NCBI GenBank assembly: GCA_000469685.2
Contig: LS997562.1
Location: 5,706,015-5,770,014 of the forward strand
Direction: 5' to 3'
Length of the DNA: 64,000 nucleotides
Origin: Haemonchus contortus
Lineage: Eukaryota > Nematoda > Chromadorea > Rhabditida > Trichostrongylidae
The notes below the pieces were generated by a model. It had not been told where the DNA came from, did not search any database, and saw nothing but the letters and a program-made list of their open reading frames with translations. Below are positions 36,120 to 50,000 of this stretch, in pieces; positions within the stretch are counted from its first letter, which is position 1; each line of letters begins with the position of its first letter. The translations under genes and the position numbers were made by a program.

Positions 36120-36330
36120 ACTTTCCATACAAAATCGTAATGACATTCTGAACGCCTATGTGGCCTGTACAATAACTCGCGATTCCCAGCTAAGGTACAA
36201 GCCAGTGCTTTTGTCCTCCCAGACGAGTCTCGTAATGGAAGGCTTGGTTTGCCCAGGCGGGTATCAGTCAGGAATTTGAAGCGCGGACCATGCGTGTGAT
36301 AATGCGCCAAACGACACCACCTTCACTCAT
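36120..36330 (-). repeat. tRNA-derived SINE, copy 5
   Basis: Minus orientation. It contains GACTCGTCTGGGAGGACAAA, CCCGCCTGGGCAAACCAAGC and the GTGGTGTCGTTTGGCGC head. The box B is decayed. Confidence 0.7.
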
Positions 36331-37345
36331 TATTAGTAGCTATAACCTTTTATACTACTAAGTTTGCATCGCACCATCTTCGCCATCATCTTAGAGAACC
36401 ACAAAAGTGCACAGGGCGTTTACCCCCTTTTCACTTTCAAAGGTATGAGTATCTTTCGGGTAGAGGTCAGGAACAACATGATGGCGAATACAGATTAATC
36501 CCAAAAATTCAGCACCCTTTGAGTCGATCGTTATAAGTAATGGTGGAATATAATTATCCCAGACCTGATACTGAGAGCTCACGCTTCAATCTGATCCCGT
36601 TTCATCCGTGGTGAACTGATCCAACGGGGTCATTAGAAATGTTTAGAGCAAAAAAAAAAACAACATAAACATAAAAAGGCCAGACGAATAGTAGCTACGA
36701 ATCGTACCTTTCCCAAATCATTGTTATACGGTGGTTGAATGCGAGAGCGACGGTATAGATCGAGACTTTTCGGTACTTGCGATGATCAAAAATCGGTCTT
36801 TTTCGGATCATCCATTCTCACTATAGTGAATAAAAAATCACAAAATTAGACCTGCAAAACTATCGATGAACTACTAAAACCCGCAAATGTCTGCTTCAAA
36901 TAAGTGGGTATCCATATGCAACTCCAGAGAAATAATTCCTAATTAAAACTAAGCTAACACATTTTATTATGTTTTATAATGTCTTAATTTATAGTATATC
37001 TTCAGTAGGAGAGAAGCGGACCCATAGTGGGATACCACGCCCATCGCGAGCACCGCCTCCCTATGTGTACGGAGTGGGAAGTAGACATGGGGGAAAATAC
37101 TAAGGATCATTGTTCAACTGAAGAAAGTATACATGGCCGAACTTTTATCAATGAACAGTTATGTGGGGCTCATAATAGTTGGGGAGTGGGGTAGTCGTGG
37201 AATCCACCGCTAACATTCGATACGTATTGACAAATTCCGCACTTTCTTGATTCGCGATTACGTACATACTTTCACAACCATGCCCCTAATTCTAACTCTA
37301 GTTTGATGGGCTGTCAGAGGGTAACGAAGTGAGAATAGTCGAGAT

Positions 37346-37591
37346 TTATTCAGCGACGTAGCTGTCGAAAGTGCACTCCAATGTTCTCGCGAACACGGAA
37401 GGATTTCGAGTTGCTGGCGGAATCGAGACTTTGCTCAACCTTTGACCAAAACCAATTGTCCAGTGTTTTCCGTATAACCAGGCGCCAAGGTTTCGCGTAA
37501 TTTCTGCGACAACCTGTTCAGTCGTTGTATTTTCGCACATTCTTCGTAAGTGAAGTATAACCATGGAAAATGATCCTTTTTCCCTCTTCAA
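37346..37591 (-). CDS. Possible terminal exon or small single-exon gene, unidentified
   Basis: The frame has coding-like codon use and reads TTTEQVVAEITRNLGAWLYG, then HWTIGFGQRLSKVSIPPATR and ECTFDSYVAE. Its TAA stop lies inside an AATAAA hexamer at 37344-37349, so the message would be cleaved almost at the stop, as also seen for dylt-1 in this window. It lies divergently, about 140 bases upstream of the collagen start. No domain is recognised. An ATG at 37591 would make it 81 residues. Confidence 0.3.
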   Translation of the reverse strand: MKREKGSFSMVILHLRRMCENTTTEQVVAEITRNLGAWLYGKHWTIGFGQRLSKVSIPPATRNPSVFARTLECTFDSYVAE

Positions 37592-37734
37592 AACGACTTT
37601 AAAGTGCTATTTATGAGCGAGATCCCGTGTGCAACTAAACAAATTCGGTCGGCGATACGATCTTGAAGGCGGTACTATGGAAAGGGTCAGCCTTTAAAAG
37701 CCTTCACACCCATTCATTAGCACGAGCTCTGACT

Positions 37735-39198
37735 ATGACAGCATTGTTCGAGGAGCGACTCATCAGCTGTGTGGCATCCGCCTGCGCATTGATCGCGACC
37801 GTCGCGTGCGGCGTCGTCATGCCGCTGCTCCTCAGGGAAATGCATGGCATCCAGGATACGGTAGGTATAGGGTTCCACTCCATACAGGACCATTTATTAG
37901 CACTTGAATTTCAGGTACTTGAAGCAGTGCAGGATTTCCGAATGGATACCGATTCAGCATGGTCAAAAATGATGCGTTATCAGTTTTCATTGACTTCTCT
38001 GGGTGCATCATCGTCGGCTTCTGAAGACGCCACATCCATTTTCCGACCAAAACGTCAGTCATACAGTGGACTTCCCAGCTGGTGCATGTGTGAACCGCTC
38101 GAAAATATCTGTCCACCTGGTCCGAAGGGACCTCCGGGACTCAAAGGACCACCTGGACCCCCTGGACCTCCTGGTCAGTCCTTAGGCAATTATAATTGTT
38201 TTTTTTTGCTTTCATATTCCTTTATTTTTCCATTTCTGAACATTCCTGTTGAGGTTCCTGCTTAGGCCAGATCTTGCTGTTTTGCGCCAGGAATTCGGCA
38301 GAAATTTTATTTTCCGTCTGATTGAGTTCTGAAATTCTCGTTTGCAAGTGTTTTTGTAGAGAAGGGGGGGGGGGCATCTCGTAGGGTTCCACTGCGGCTT
38401 AGCTGCTCTATCGCGTGAATCTGTGATCAATGACCCCTTCACAGAACATATTTCAAAGCGCGTACGGGGAACTTTATACAAAATTTGCCCTTTCTACTAA
38501 GCGTTGAGATTCTAAAGTGCAGCGATGCAAAAACACCCTGTAAAGGCCACCATTGCCCACTAGCTTGATTAGGAAACGGCTTTACTAAAAAACGTTCGTG
38601 TTTAGGTAAGCCAGGAGAGAGTGGACGACCAGGAGTCGGTCATATGGGCTGTCCACCATCAATTCGACCACCATTAAGTTTCGCGGAAGCCGTGTCTCTG
38701 GGCTATCAATTGCCTCCTCCCGCCATAGGTCTCAGGCAGTGCATCAGATGCCGTGCTGGACCACCGGGTTTGCCTGGGCCAACTGGGCCACAAGGCCCCC
38801 CTGGGCCACCAGGTCTTACAGGACCATCTGGACAACCTGGAAAAGAAGGCGCCATGGGTCCTATGGGCCCACCAGGTGAGAAAGGATACCCGGGCGAACC
38901 AGGACTTCCTGGTGAACCAGGAACCAGAGGCCGCCCTGGCATGAGAAGTGCCAAGAATCCTGGACCAGCTGGACCAAGGGGTCCACCGGGTAAGCCAGGT
39001 AAAGTCGGTCCTCCAGGAAAGACTGGAAACATTGGCAAGCCTGGAAAGAGTGGTCCTGTGGGAAAAGTTGGACTTCCCGGAATGCCGGGTGCTAGAGGAA
39101 AACCCGGAAACCCAGGTAATCCTGGCGCTCCTGGACGGGATGGTCTTTATTGCAAATGTGCACCACGTACACTTCCACTTTTTGCCATGTATCCTTAA
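37735..39198 (+). CDS. Cuticle collagen
   Basis: Structural protein of the nematode exoskeleton, secreted by the hypodermis. Exons 37735-37860, 37915-38173 and 38606-39198 join in phase to give 325 residues, typical for the family. Residues about 9-34 ([20 protein letters not shown]) form the signal-anchor of the cuticle-collagen N-terminal domain. The furin-like site RPKRQ is at about 86-90. Gly-X-Y repeats begin at PPGPKGPPG and are interrupted by a segment of about 45 residues with Cys (GCPP...CIRC). A long Gly-X-Y block of roughly 120 residues follows, ending GLYCKC and a short tail. Intron 1 is 54 bases and in frame, so an unspliced reading stays open. I cannot assign an individual col gene. 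Confidence 0.93.
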
Positions 39199-41110
39199 TT
39201 AGGATAGACTCGAGTTCTTTCTGTATGTGATTCCATCATTCGAGATTTGCTCATATAGTAAGCTTTCATCTAATTTTATTTGTTGATTGTACACAAAGTA
39301 TGGGTATTGATGGTTTTCACAGTAAAGCAATCGAAAAATGCGTTGTTTTGTTTTTTTTTATTATGTTTTTTGGTAGTTTGCTTGATAAGCCTGTGATAGG
39401 AAGACGAGCAGTAGGAACGGTTTTGTGTAATTGATCCGCCGCACGCGGCTGTCGCGGAAGATTTGTCTCGTTATAACAGTTCTAGCGCTCTTCATACAGC
39501 TCAATCGCTATGCGATTATTACTCATGGCACGATTCTAATGTTAGTTATTTTGTTCTGAATTTCTTACTTGCTACTGCATTCTGCTATATTCCTTCGCGC
39601 GCGACGTCTCTCTCGCCGCGACGCGACCGCTTCGTTCCTACTGCACCACACCCGCGATGACTAGATCAAAGCTCAGGACACTACAGGTGAAGCTGGATAA
39701 GGTAATCAGAGCTAAGTACTGCACTCGCCAGTGGGAGCAAGAGAAATCGCTAAAACACGCCAGAAGCTGGGCACCCTTCCTCTGAAGCAGCTACCCAGCT
39801 TAACCCGAACCCACCTAAGAATTTCAAGCTCAAAAATACCGGCCTCAAAATCGGTTCGTGTTCTTTGGAAGGCTAGATCAACATGATTTTACTGCAATGG
39901 TGGACTCTTACCATTAATATTCAAACAGAGCTCACCCTACTAACAGAGACGGCTCCCATACCCGGAGCAAACGGAAAATGGTCAGTTTCATTTGAACACA
40001 CACCTGTCCATATCTGTGGTAGCAAACATCCCTAGCCATTCGGGAATATTTAAAAGCAATAACAACTTTAAAAAAAAATCAACCGGGTAGTAGATATCAA
40101 TGGATCAGCCAGTTTAATGTTCTCTATCATTTAATTTTACAACTTGTTTGTCTTCCTTTTTTACTACACTACCAATTACACAAGCACAATCAATAAAACT
40201 TTCTTCATTATAGGAAAATATGCAAAAAAAACAAGTTAGAAATAAAACTTTCGATAACAGAACCGGTACATCAGGGAGCGAACGATGAAGAAAAGGTAGA
40301 GAGAATTACTCAATTGATCAACGACGACGACGACGTTCATGAACGACGACGACGGCCGCGACAATTACATCTACAAGTGAAGCTATCAATCTTATGGCTA
40401 CACATCACGCTACACAACAACCTCACAGCACATCCCATCAAATACTCGAGTAATTCGGACGATGGCAATAAGTGATTGGCGGTGTTGGCGTGATGATGTG
40501 GTGGGTGACGATGGTGATCGAAAAACGTGGTAGCGAGCGACGGGCGCACACACACATGAAAGGCGGGCGGGCGAGCGGGCATAAGCGGCTTGGCGTAATC
40601 TTCTCAACCTTACTACCTTTCTACTACTCAACAAAATCCTAATGGAAAGCTGAAAACGCGGCGTATGACATGATAGTCAATTGGTAATCGCCAAAAACTA
40701 ATTCAACAGACAACATATGCGGATAACGTTTTCAAAACAATTGCGAAAAATATCTGTGAGTATGGAAAATATATCAAGACATATTAAAAGCTTCTCTGTC
40801 ATGAACATTGACAAGAGAAAGAGATGGAAGAAGACCGTACTTCTGAAGGCGGCGGAGCGGCGAAAGGAATTCCCATGCCTGCCGGGAAAAACGAAAACGA
40901 ACATAATGATAACGATGGTGAATACAGAAGCACGTGAAACCAAGTCATTCTTTTTGCTCACTACACATCTCCGGATACAACTAAAGAGGATGAAGGGAAG
41001 ACGAAATAAGATGATGATGATGATGATCGCAAGTACAACGTAGGCCACATATCGTAAGGGCAGACAAAAAAATCAAAATGAATAGCTGCAAAGTGATATC
41101 ATTTTATCTC
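39199..41110. other. 3' flank of the collagen gene and intergenic DNA
   Basis: No gene was recognised. Trinucleotide tracts occur near 40321-40355 (ACG repeats) and 41011-41027 (ATG repeats). Confidence 0.4.
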
Positions 41111-41113
41111 CCG

Positions 41114-41119
41114 TTTATT
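41114..41119 (-). terminator. Poly(A) signal of dylt-1, overlapping the stop codon
   Basis: The stop codon TAA (41120-41118) is followed by TAAA, so AATAAA occupies 41119-41114. If used, the 3' UTR would be only about 10-25 bases. Confidence 0.55.
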
Positions 41120-43635
41120 ACGAAGTCGCCAACGCATACACGTACACAACGACCAGGATATTCTTCGTTTCCCAGCGATACTGCCACGATTCTGAAATCG
41201 ATTACTTTCCAGAAATAAGCACAATTTCACAATTAACAGAAGTCAAAATTTAAAATATCAGTTTGAGAAATTTTCAGAGGAACTGAGGGCTGGAGTAATG
41301 CACACCCGCAGCTACTACCGGGTCAACAATGAAGTAGCGGATTGAATCCCACCTGTACTACCCTAGATTCGTTTCAGAAAGAGTGTGCAAGACATATTGA
41401 ACTACTCTTTTTTGTACATTATTCCACCCTAGCAGGGCTACACTTCTTATCTACAAACTGTTCTTTAGTGAAAACTGCTTGTCGAATGGCACATTTTTCT
41501 GATAGTCGTTTCAAGAGATGAGTTTTTGTAACATGGCCAATGTCCCCTTGGAGATGTTCTGGAGCAGGAAGATGGGAGGGAACATACATATCTATCATAC
41601 CTTCAAACACCCCTTTCAAATATCACACCTGTTGTTAGACATGTACATGCAATTTCGCCAAGCCCTGCCTGCCATGCTTAAAAGCACGTCAAGCCGTCAG
41701 TTGTCCCTTTAACAACGGGTATCGATCGCAGCCACTTAAGCACTTGGTGGTCAACCCTTAAACTGCAAAATCACTTGCAATCCCTCTTTCTGTGAGTGAA
41801 CTGAATTTGTTGCACCACAATGCTAGCTCCTATCAACATTCTACTCCTGGCTCAAAGAAGATTATCTTGAAGCGCTTATGAGGGAGAAAGAAGAGCTGAT
41901 CACCATTTTTTAAAGAAATTATTTCGAATGGGTCCCATAGGTAGTTTCTGGAAACACGTTTTGGTGGACGCTTAACTGCTCATTCATCACAAAGACTTAT
42001 GCGCTATGGACGCTTCAAATCAAGCAATGCGCAGCACGTGCCGTACGTGTGACAATTAAAAGGATTTCTTAATAAAGTTGTAAATCACCTAGAAACCTTA
42101 ACAACGGAAAGTATGCAAAAATGTCGAAGCAAGAGATAAAAAAGCAGTCTTATAAAGCAGTAGCAACTTACGATCAGTGGCTTTGTTCCAGTACGAAATT
42201 GTGCTCACATTCATACCAGTTCCACAACCAATTTGTAAGAGTGAAGAATTTACTAAAACAGTACGCGTTAATATGCAGGCATGCTCCTACTCAAGATTCA
42301 ATATGAGAATGTCAGCAAGCTATACTAACCTATGTACTTATATGGTCTATTCAGTGCCACAAGTCTTTTTGTAATCTGTTCCACAGCCTGCTTGTTCCAG
42401 TTCAGACTGTCTGCATAGTTATAAGGACTCAAACCGATCACTTCATCCAGAACCTGAAACTTGTATCATCCTATGGCCATAAGAAAGTTGTAGGAAATCC
42501 TGAGTTTCAGAAACATCAATCGTACCTATACCGACCACTGAGTTTACACACTAAAACCCTCATTTAACAAAAATTTCTGAGGTTCGTTAGCTAGAGGAAC
42601 ACCAAAACCCACATTTAACAAAAATTTCCGGGGTTCGATAGCTATAGGAATATTTGGCTGGGAGGTTTGTCTGGGAATGAAGAGAAATTAAAGGTAAAAT
42701 TAGAAACAAATGCTAAGAGTTCGACCAGTAACCTTTCAGGCTGAGCTGCACACTCGACTTCCACTCGAAAGCGTAGTGCATTTTGAAAACCTATTATTGG
42801 CCTACGCAATGAACCTCACAGATACCCATTCAACAGCTTAGTGCTGCTCTTGTGGTACAACTCAAACTTACTCCGAATAAGAACCTTCCCTCACTTTCCC
42901 TAGGGGAGGTAGGAGGGGCTATAATGGGAATTAAGCCAACGAGGTCTACCTTACTAGAGTTACTTAAACTCAATAAAGCATCACTCGGAATTAGGTCATT
43001 ATTTGAACGATGCGAAGGAAAACTTTACGAATAAAACGACATCAATTCAGACTATTCGAAAAAAGGAAAATTGCAATATCTGCAAATGCTATATTTATAT
43101 CTAACTAGGCCTGTTCAACTTTCAAGCAGACCAAATTGCCGTAAATTGCGTTTTTCAGCAATCACGCCTGTTAAAAAAACTAAAAACCATAGTGACGAGG
43201 TGAATTCCCATCAGAAGAACGTAAAGAACATAACGTAATTCCATCAGAACGCGTAACGATTTCGAGAAACTTCTCGAGGAACTGAGATGAAAGGAAGGTA
43301 ACTTAGCTAAATGTAAGCAATCAAGATACCCACTACACTCAAAGGTGTGCATTCAACAATCAGGCTGATCTAAAGGACCGTGGTTATTTCAGAATGCAAA
43401 GAGCTTGAAAATATGGAGCAAAGAGAACAACAAGCGTGCTTTCTGAAAGCTCAAATGGCATTGAAAGAGCGCTATGAGAACATGAGTTGATGTAACACCA
43501 CAAAAAACAACAGACAAACAGAATAGCAAGTTTTAAATGCATATCAAACAATAGAGTACCAAAATCACTCACTTGTTTGATGATACCTTGTACCTCCTCC
43601 TGAGTGAACTGGTTGCTCTTATTAGCCTCAGCCAT
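41118..43635 (-). CDS. dylt-1: Tctex-type dynein light chain
   Basis: Light chain of cytoplasmic dynein that binds the intermediate chain and cargo. Exons 43635-43573, 42453-42330, 42252-42172 and 41191-41118 join in phase to give 113 residues, the same length as the human Tctex-1 protein DYLT1. Landmarks are FTQEEVQGIIKQVLDEV at the N-terminus, LNWNKQAVEQITKRLVALNR, then PYKYIVNSSLLQIGCGTGMN, then STISYWNKATD and the final strand WQYRWETKNILVVVYVYA. These match the family pattern (PFKYIV...Q..GAG......CFWD...DG...VRWENK). An acceptor (CTCTACAG, 43667-43669) lies 31 bases before the ATG, about 375 bases below the ttx-7 stop, which suggests a downstream operon gene trans-spliced to SL2. Confidence 0.93.
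42735..42830 (-). repeat. tRNA-derived SINE, copy 6 (3' fragment)
   Basis: Only the 3' half remains, in the first intron of dylt-1: mirrored TTCGAGTGGAAGTCGAGTG and the GGCCAATAATAGG region. It is truncated before the tRNA-like head. Confidence 0.5.
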
Positions 43636-43666
43636 TGCGCTGCCACCAGATCTTCTCAGATTGCAA

Positions 43667-43669
43667 CTG
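43667..43669 (-). promoter_or_regulatory. Probable SL2 trans-splice acceptor of dylt-1
   Basis: CTATCTCTACAG is a strong 3' splice site with no upstream coding exon. Its distance of about 375 bases from the ttx-7 stop fits nematode operon spacing. Confidence 0.45.
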
Positions 43670-44041
43670 TAGAGATAGAAAATTTAATACAAAACGAATA
43701 TATTTCGATCAACAAAAACGATAAATTCAGCTGATCGATTGAACAGCTCAATGAGTTTGCAACAGCGCGATTTGAAATGAATTTATCATATGGACAACAA
43801 TTTCATTATATCTCGGACTGAAAGATCTATTGAAAAACGAAGATCACCATTCAGGAAAATCACAATCAAATTAAATACTACTCATTGCACCTAGAGGACA
43901 AGGTAAATAGTTAGGTAATTATCTGGGTGAGCATAATACCCACAATATACGCCTAATAACGTAGAACACGAACGACTATCTGTAATCAAAATCTTCTTAA
44001 TACTGCAATTCAATGAACAAGATTTTACTCTTTTCCATTAT

Positions 44042-47000
44042 CTAGCCTTCAGGTTCATATTCGGCATGTGTAAGGAGACCGCTTAAACTTCGTGCCAGCT
44101 CCATCGTGCTTGCACAAAGGACCTTACGAGACATCACATTGAATGGTCCACCTAAAGCAACAATATCAAGATGCAAGATACAACATATCCATTATAACAG
44201 TATGCTATGATCTTCGAGATAAGAAAAACCAAGGATGGGCCGAGGACATTCTGATACTTCCAATCGGTCATTGGCTGCTTTCTACGAACTTTCCCAGGCT
44301 TTCGAATGCCAAAAAAAGCGATACGCGTGACAGCTGCGATCAATAATGAATGTTCTGTTTCATTGCGAAATACGTAAAAACGCTCACTTCGCCAACTACT
44401 TCTACCTATAGTTAGCTAATGGCAGGTGGGGTGCCACTGCACGAAGTGAACCACTAAGACAATCATTGCGAGCAGCTTCATGAAAATTACATGAAAAAGG
44501 AAAATGGAAAGCAAAAGTATAAAACAAGTACTGTATGCGAGATGGAAGTAGGAATGTGTGCAATGATCTTTCTTCAGAACAAAATTATCTATAAAGCAAA
44601 AACCCTGACTACCGAAACACCGCAAGTGAAAGCTTTTTTGTGGTGCAAATCGTCAGCTCTCAGATTTACCTCGTTAACTAGTAATGAAGTATGCAGCACA
44701 TTGCATAGCAAGATATCGTGTCATTTTACAAATGCTAGACTAATCGAACTCGTCCGCACATGATTCATTTCTGCTGAATGCCAGCGGTTTGGGCACATTC
44801 CACATCACTTTTTATATCTCTGAGCAAATTCTTACATCGAATAGGCCCAGAAAAAAACAAGAGCGACAATTTGCCCCTGATGACGGCAAAAAACAACTCT
44901 GCATAATCCCTGGGCAATTGAGCCGGCAATATTGGCCTTACATGGTAGAGGTCTACGAATGACAGTAATAGGGCCTATATTTAACTCACTCGAAAATGCA
45001 CTAAAAATGAATAGAGATCAATTATTCCAAGTTACTATGCGACTGAATTGATCAGCTGCTCTGTGAGTGTTTTGTGAACTGCTTTCGCAAGCTCTGCATT
45101 TGATCAATACAAACGAAAAGTTAGCTCCGAAGACAGCTGATTAATCCTTCGATGGATCCGACCGCGATAAACCGATTGAACACCCCCTCGCTAGGCGTGA
45201 GATAATCTGGGGCATTTTGGGGTGACGTATTGCCGCTTAACCTCTATGAAAAAATGCGAAATCGATTGGATGATGGAATACTCACCAATGGGGTACTTGA
45301 TGACTAGGGCCGACCGAGGCAGAGAGGGACAGGGATGGTAGGTCTAGAGCTTGCCTCGAAACTCGACTCGAACAGGACAGAACTGCAGCTTGGGGTCAGA
45401 GACGCTTCAAAACACAAATTCCGTGCTCCATTCTACAACTTGTACACGAAGAGCGGAGCATAGCACTCGGCCCCGGGCCTGTCATTTTAAACATCTATGC
45501 AATGATACAATTTACAGAGCACTTGTGTTCGTGCGACGACATTGCTATGGAAAAACTTAATTCAAAAACCAATTCTTCCCCACCTGTTGGATCGATTAAA
45601 CAGCCACCGGCCTCACTAACGATCACCGCTGCTGCTGCCACATCCCAAGCATGAATGCCGTACTCAACCATCGCGTCGCATCCACCTTGCGCTACCATCA
45701 TCATGTTGATCGCTGCCGATCCAAAACAACGATGCCTAAACAAATAACAATATTACCTGTCAATATAACCCGATCGATGAAGGGGCGATTCAGTTTGAAC
45801 TTTTGGTTACTCTGAGAAACTTATAATCGGCTAAATAAATTCATCAGACACTCCTGTTGCAACGAAACGATTACATGGCTATTAAGCATGAAACGGGATC
45901 AAAAATCTATAACTATAAAACGATTTCTATCCAGAAATCAAAAATGGATTTATCGAATTTGCATCGTAAATAATGGGAAGCAGTAATTTTCGCTAGCTCT
46001 TCTTTTATTTATGACGGGCTTGGGTGTCTCTCACACTGCATTTCAGCTCAGCTAATTTTTACCCAACTCAAGTATACACCACCGGACCCCCTACACGGCC
46101 TTCGAATAGCGCTCAAAAACTGCTGAAACCCATTTCAGAACGTTCAGGACCAACGAATAGCCTCAGAGCACTAGGGAATACATAATCCAGTCAGCTCAAC
46201 ATTTCAAGTCGATAGTTGAGTCATGAGCGCTTTCCAGCCTCACATTCCAAGACAGCCAAAACATATATCTACACATCCAATAATTCGGCATCGCAATGAA
46301 AAAAGAACTTGGATGGGATAACGTGATATAATAACACCAACCACATTTCTAAAACTGAATCAACAAAGGCTCTACAAGCATCAACAATTCACCCATGGCA
46401 ATTCTGGTCAACCATCAGTGTTTTATACGAGGAAGTATAGGAATGCAGCATTTCTGGATAGCGATGTGATCCCAGCTGGGTGATGACAACACTGTTCGAT
46501 ATCGCTGAAACGATAGCACTGCTGAGAACGCGATTCATCAATGAACGAGAGCCCATGCTCCACAATAAGAAGGCATCATGCAGGACATAAAGAAAAATAG
46601 CCCAAGCAGTGAAAGATGAGTATCGTGAGAGCAGCAGAAAAGACAAGGAAGACTGGTGCAGGCGTAACTTGAGCAGGAGAATCGCTATTGCAAGGAAATC
46701 CATATGATGCATTACAAAAAGTTATTAACTTTTCATATTGGCAATCAGCAATAGTGAAGCATAGTCAAGAAGATCAGGGCCAATCAAGCCTTCTAGACAG
46801 TGCCAGGCACTCAAATTCATCTGAAATGAAGTCACTCAAGCATGAGAGGACGTACTGAAGGGGTTCGGGGACTTGCGGATGCATTACTACTCTACACCAT
46901 GGTAATTGCTGCCTATAATGAAAGGAAGTGGGTGGACAGAGCGCGGCATGTTAGTAACGGATCTTAACAATTTCAATGGTAAGACACCGATTTAGGCGGC

Positions 47001-50000
47001 AGGAGAGGCTTTTTGGGTCGATACTGGGCGCAGGGTATCGACCGCCCTTGATTTTCCTACTTTTACTGGAGGTGGAAACGCTCATTACGAGGAACCGAAT
47101 AACCGAGAGATAATGTGGGCATTTTAATAAATCTATAAACGACTTAACGAAAGTAAACCTTGAAATGTATTAGTTTGTAAACAGTTTTGGTTATAGCAAT
47201 CCAACCGGTGGTTTTCTGTTAATACAAATCAGCTAGTTCAACTAATACATGCACTCTCTATTCAATACCAAAAATCACCCACCCCCTGATACCAGCTTCA
47301 ACTTGACGTCGCATGTTGCTTTGTGCTTTATCCAACCAACTTGGACCAAAGGTATTATAGTTATGGATCGCTAGCGACGCCGTTATCAGTGAACGATTGA
47401 GAGCTGCAGGTAACAATACACTAGTTAATTTTGATCCAAATATAACATAGAACACAAGGTGTAAGCTCAATGTTTTCACATGCGAAAATCCTATTCAAAA
47501 AACTTATTTTTAAGATCTCGTGACCGAAATAATTGTTGCCGATTATACTCCTATCCCTAGGTAGAGACAGAGGAAATCATGAGACGAAATTGAGTGTCTT
47601 TAGTAAAAAGAGCGAAAGATAAGTGGTGCCCGCTGGCACGTATTTCCGAACAAGGCCCCGCCCATAAGCCTCAAACCCAACGTTTCACCCAAATCAGTCA
47701 AGTGGTATACGAAAAGGAGCAAACTCGCACTTGTACAAGTGACCTCGCTACACGTTTCCGAGGACCGGTAAGCATAAGAGTGAGCCTACGATTCTGTCAG
47801 GGGTGGATTATTGGCAGGATAACTAATTACTAAGCAAATCTTAAAGCCGACTCATTGAAACTTGAGGCTGTAGGGGGTTTCGGGCAGAGCAAGCCACAAC
47901 TAGCTCCGAAGCAAATCGAAAATCCGAGAGAAAGCAAGCACTATGAAATCTCCTGCACCTCTTATAGTGAGCTCAGGCTGAGTGCACAAGCAGAATCACG
48001 TAGTGTAAATCTAAATAATAGGCTCGGAATTCTGTTTGAGCGTAGTACGCGGAAGTTACAGTTACGCACTGTTTACTAGAACTACTTCCAAGCAAAAACT
48101 AATTGGAAATCCTTCTCAACTAAAGATCGAGCCCTATCCTTTGCCTATGCCACATTAAACTGTTCGTTCCCCATTACCCTAATGAAGGGAAGATCTATGA
48201 AGTGGTTGTTGCCGAGATGGTAGGAGGTGCTGTGTTCACAGACAAAGGTAGAACGTGGGGTCGTCGTTCGTACATACTGTCATCGACATTGCAGCTTTGC
48301 AAATGCTTTTACAGCTCTTGAAGGAATCAATGGCAATGCCGAATGAATCACTTGACGCACGAACAGAAAGGAATGCTTGCATGCTCTTCGACAATCATAT
48401 TCGAACTCACCAGTCGTGTTAGACACGTGAATTGGGAATCCATTTTTGAACGCTCCGCAGCCAACCTTAAGAATCGATTATTCATAATCGCATTCAAGTT
48501 ACGAATAAGACTGCAGCCGCGCAAGCACGAGTGACACAGACCCACCTGAGCAAAGTACAATTCCCTTGATATAGGATTGTACACAATTCCTGCTCTAAGC
48601 TCCTTATTGATAGCTAGACCGACGCATATAGCAACAAGAGGAATCCTTAAAGAAGATACAATACAGTTCAAATTCGATTGTTATTCTACATACTATCCAA
48701 TAGAGTGAATGAATAGTAATAACAAAGAAATGTTACATTGAAAAGCGTACCTGTGAACAAAATTTGTCGTACCATCGATCGGATCGATAATCCAAGTGGG
48801 TGCGTTAGTATATTCGATAGCGGCGCCATTAGCGGTCGATTCTTCTCCAATGAACCTGCAAAACTTTCGCAACTCATTGAATGAAGGCTCGCCCATAATT
48901 TCTCAAAGCCGGTTTCCAGAACAAATTGAATAGAAAAATTACGGTACCTCAAAACAACAGTCATAAAGAAGTTCCGCATATAATACATGTGGCCTTTGTG
49001 GAAACAAAAAGGGTACATCTTAAAAGTAATGACGGATTTTGAAGAATTTGATGCTTAATATCTGGAATGTTCAAGGACTACTAAGGAATGAAAATATCCT
49101 GAGCAGCACAACGGGAAATTTAATCGCAGCAGAAGAACTTGCAGGCGCGGCGTGCCGTCGCGTAACGATCGAATCATTCAAAGGTTGTAAGCAAGAATGT
49201 GCGAGAATCCACTTTTCGGACTATTAAGAATAAAATGAGGCGGCTCAGCTCAAAGGACACGAACCGTTAATTCATGATGGTACCTCGCATACTTTACCAT
49301 AGTGACCCGTTCCGAAATCCACAAAACGGGCCGAAGAACGATGCTTCTCAATACGTTTGGCAACAAACCTATCAACAGTAAGGTTTAGAGACTCTACATT
49401 TTTCACTCCCACCTTCCCAAAATCCAAATAGCACTCTGTGACGGCAATTTCGGGATGTGTTGTAACTGAATATCATTGTTTTGTTGTTTTTGACCTTGTC
49501 AATAGAGGATCTCCACATCGACCTGTCTCCTGATGCGAAATGGGATAAAACAAGAAAAAGGGGAGAAGATAATAAAATGCAACAGCATTAAGGCGTCTAG
49601 ACACCCACTTGTGTAGGGAAATATATCAAGCCATCTTAGTAGTGATCTAACAAAATTGTGGATGACAGCAGATAGCGCACGACAGCCTGCTTGTGATCAT
49701 TTCCTCTATTGGAGTATTAATCAACAACAGCAAAAACTGATAAAGTGCACACGTCATATTCAAATTCAATAACTTATTCTAGTAGTCGAGCAAAATCAAA
49801 AAAAGAAGAACGTGCCAGAATAGTAGTGCAAGAGGATATATTCTGATAGTTTAAGGTCCATTTATACTGGCTATAAAAGTCGCATGTTGTGAAAAACATT
49901 GTTTGCTTCCTCTGCAATAATGAGGTAGTAGGGACAGCTAAGGACCGACTTCAGCATGATATGCTTTTAATTCTTAGACGATACAAGCTATAATTATCAA

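Noticed and set aside
38706..39038. Minus-strand Pro/Gly-rich frame
   Set aside because: It is the antisense shadow of the collagen Gly-X-Y block.
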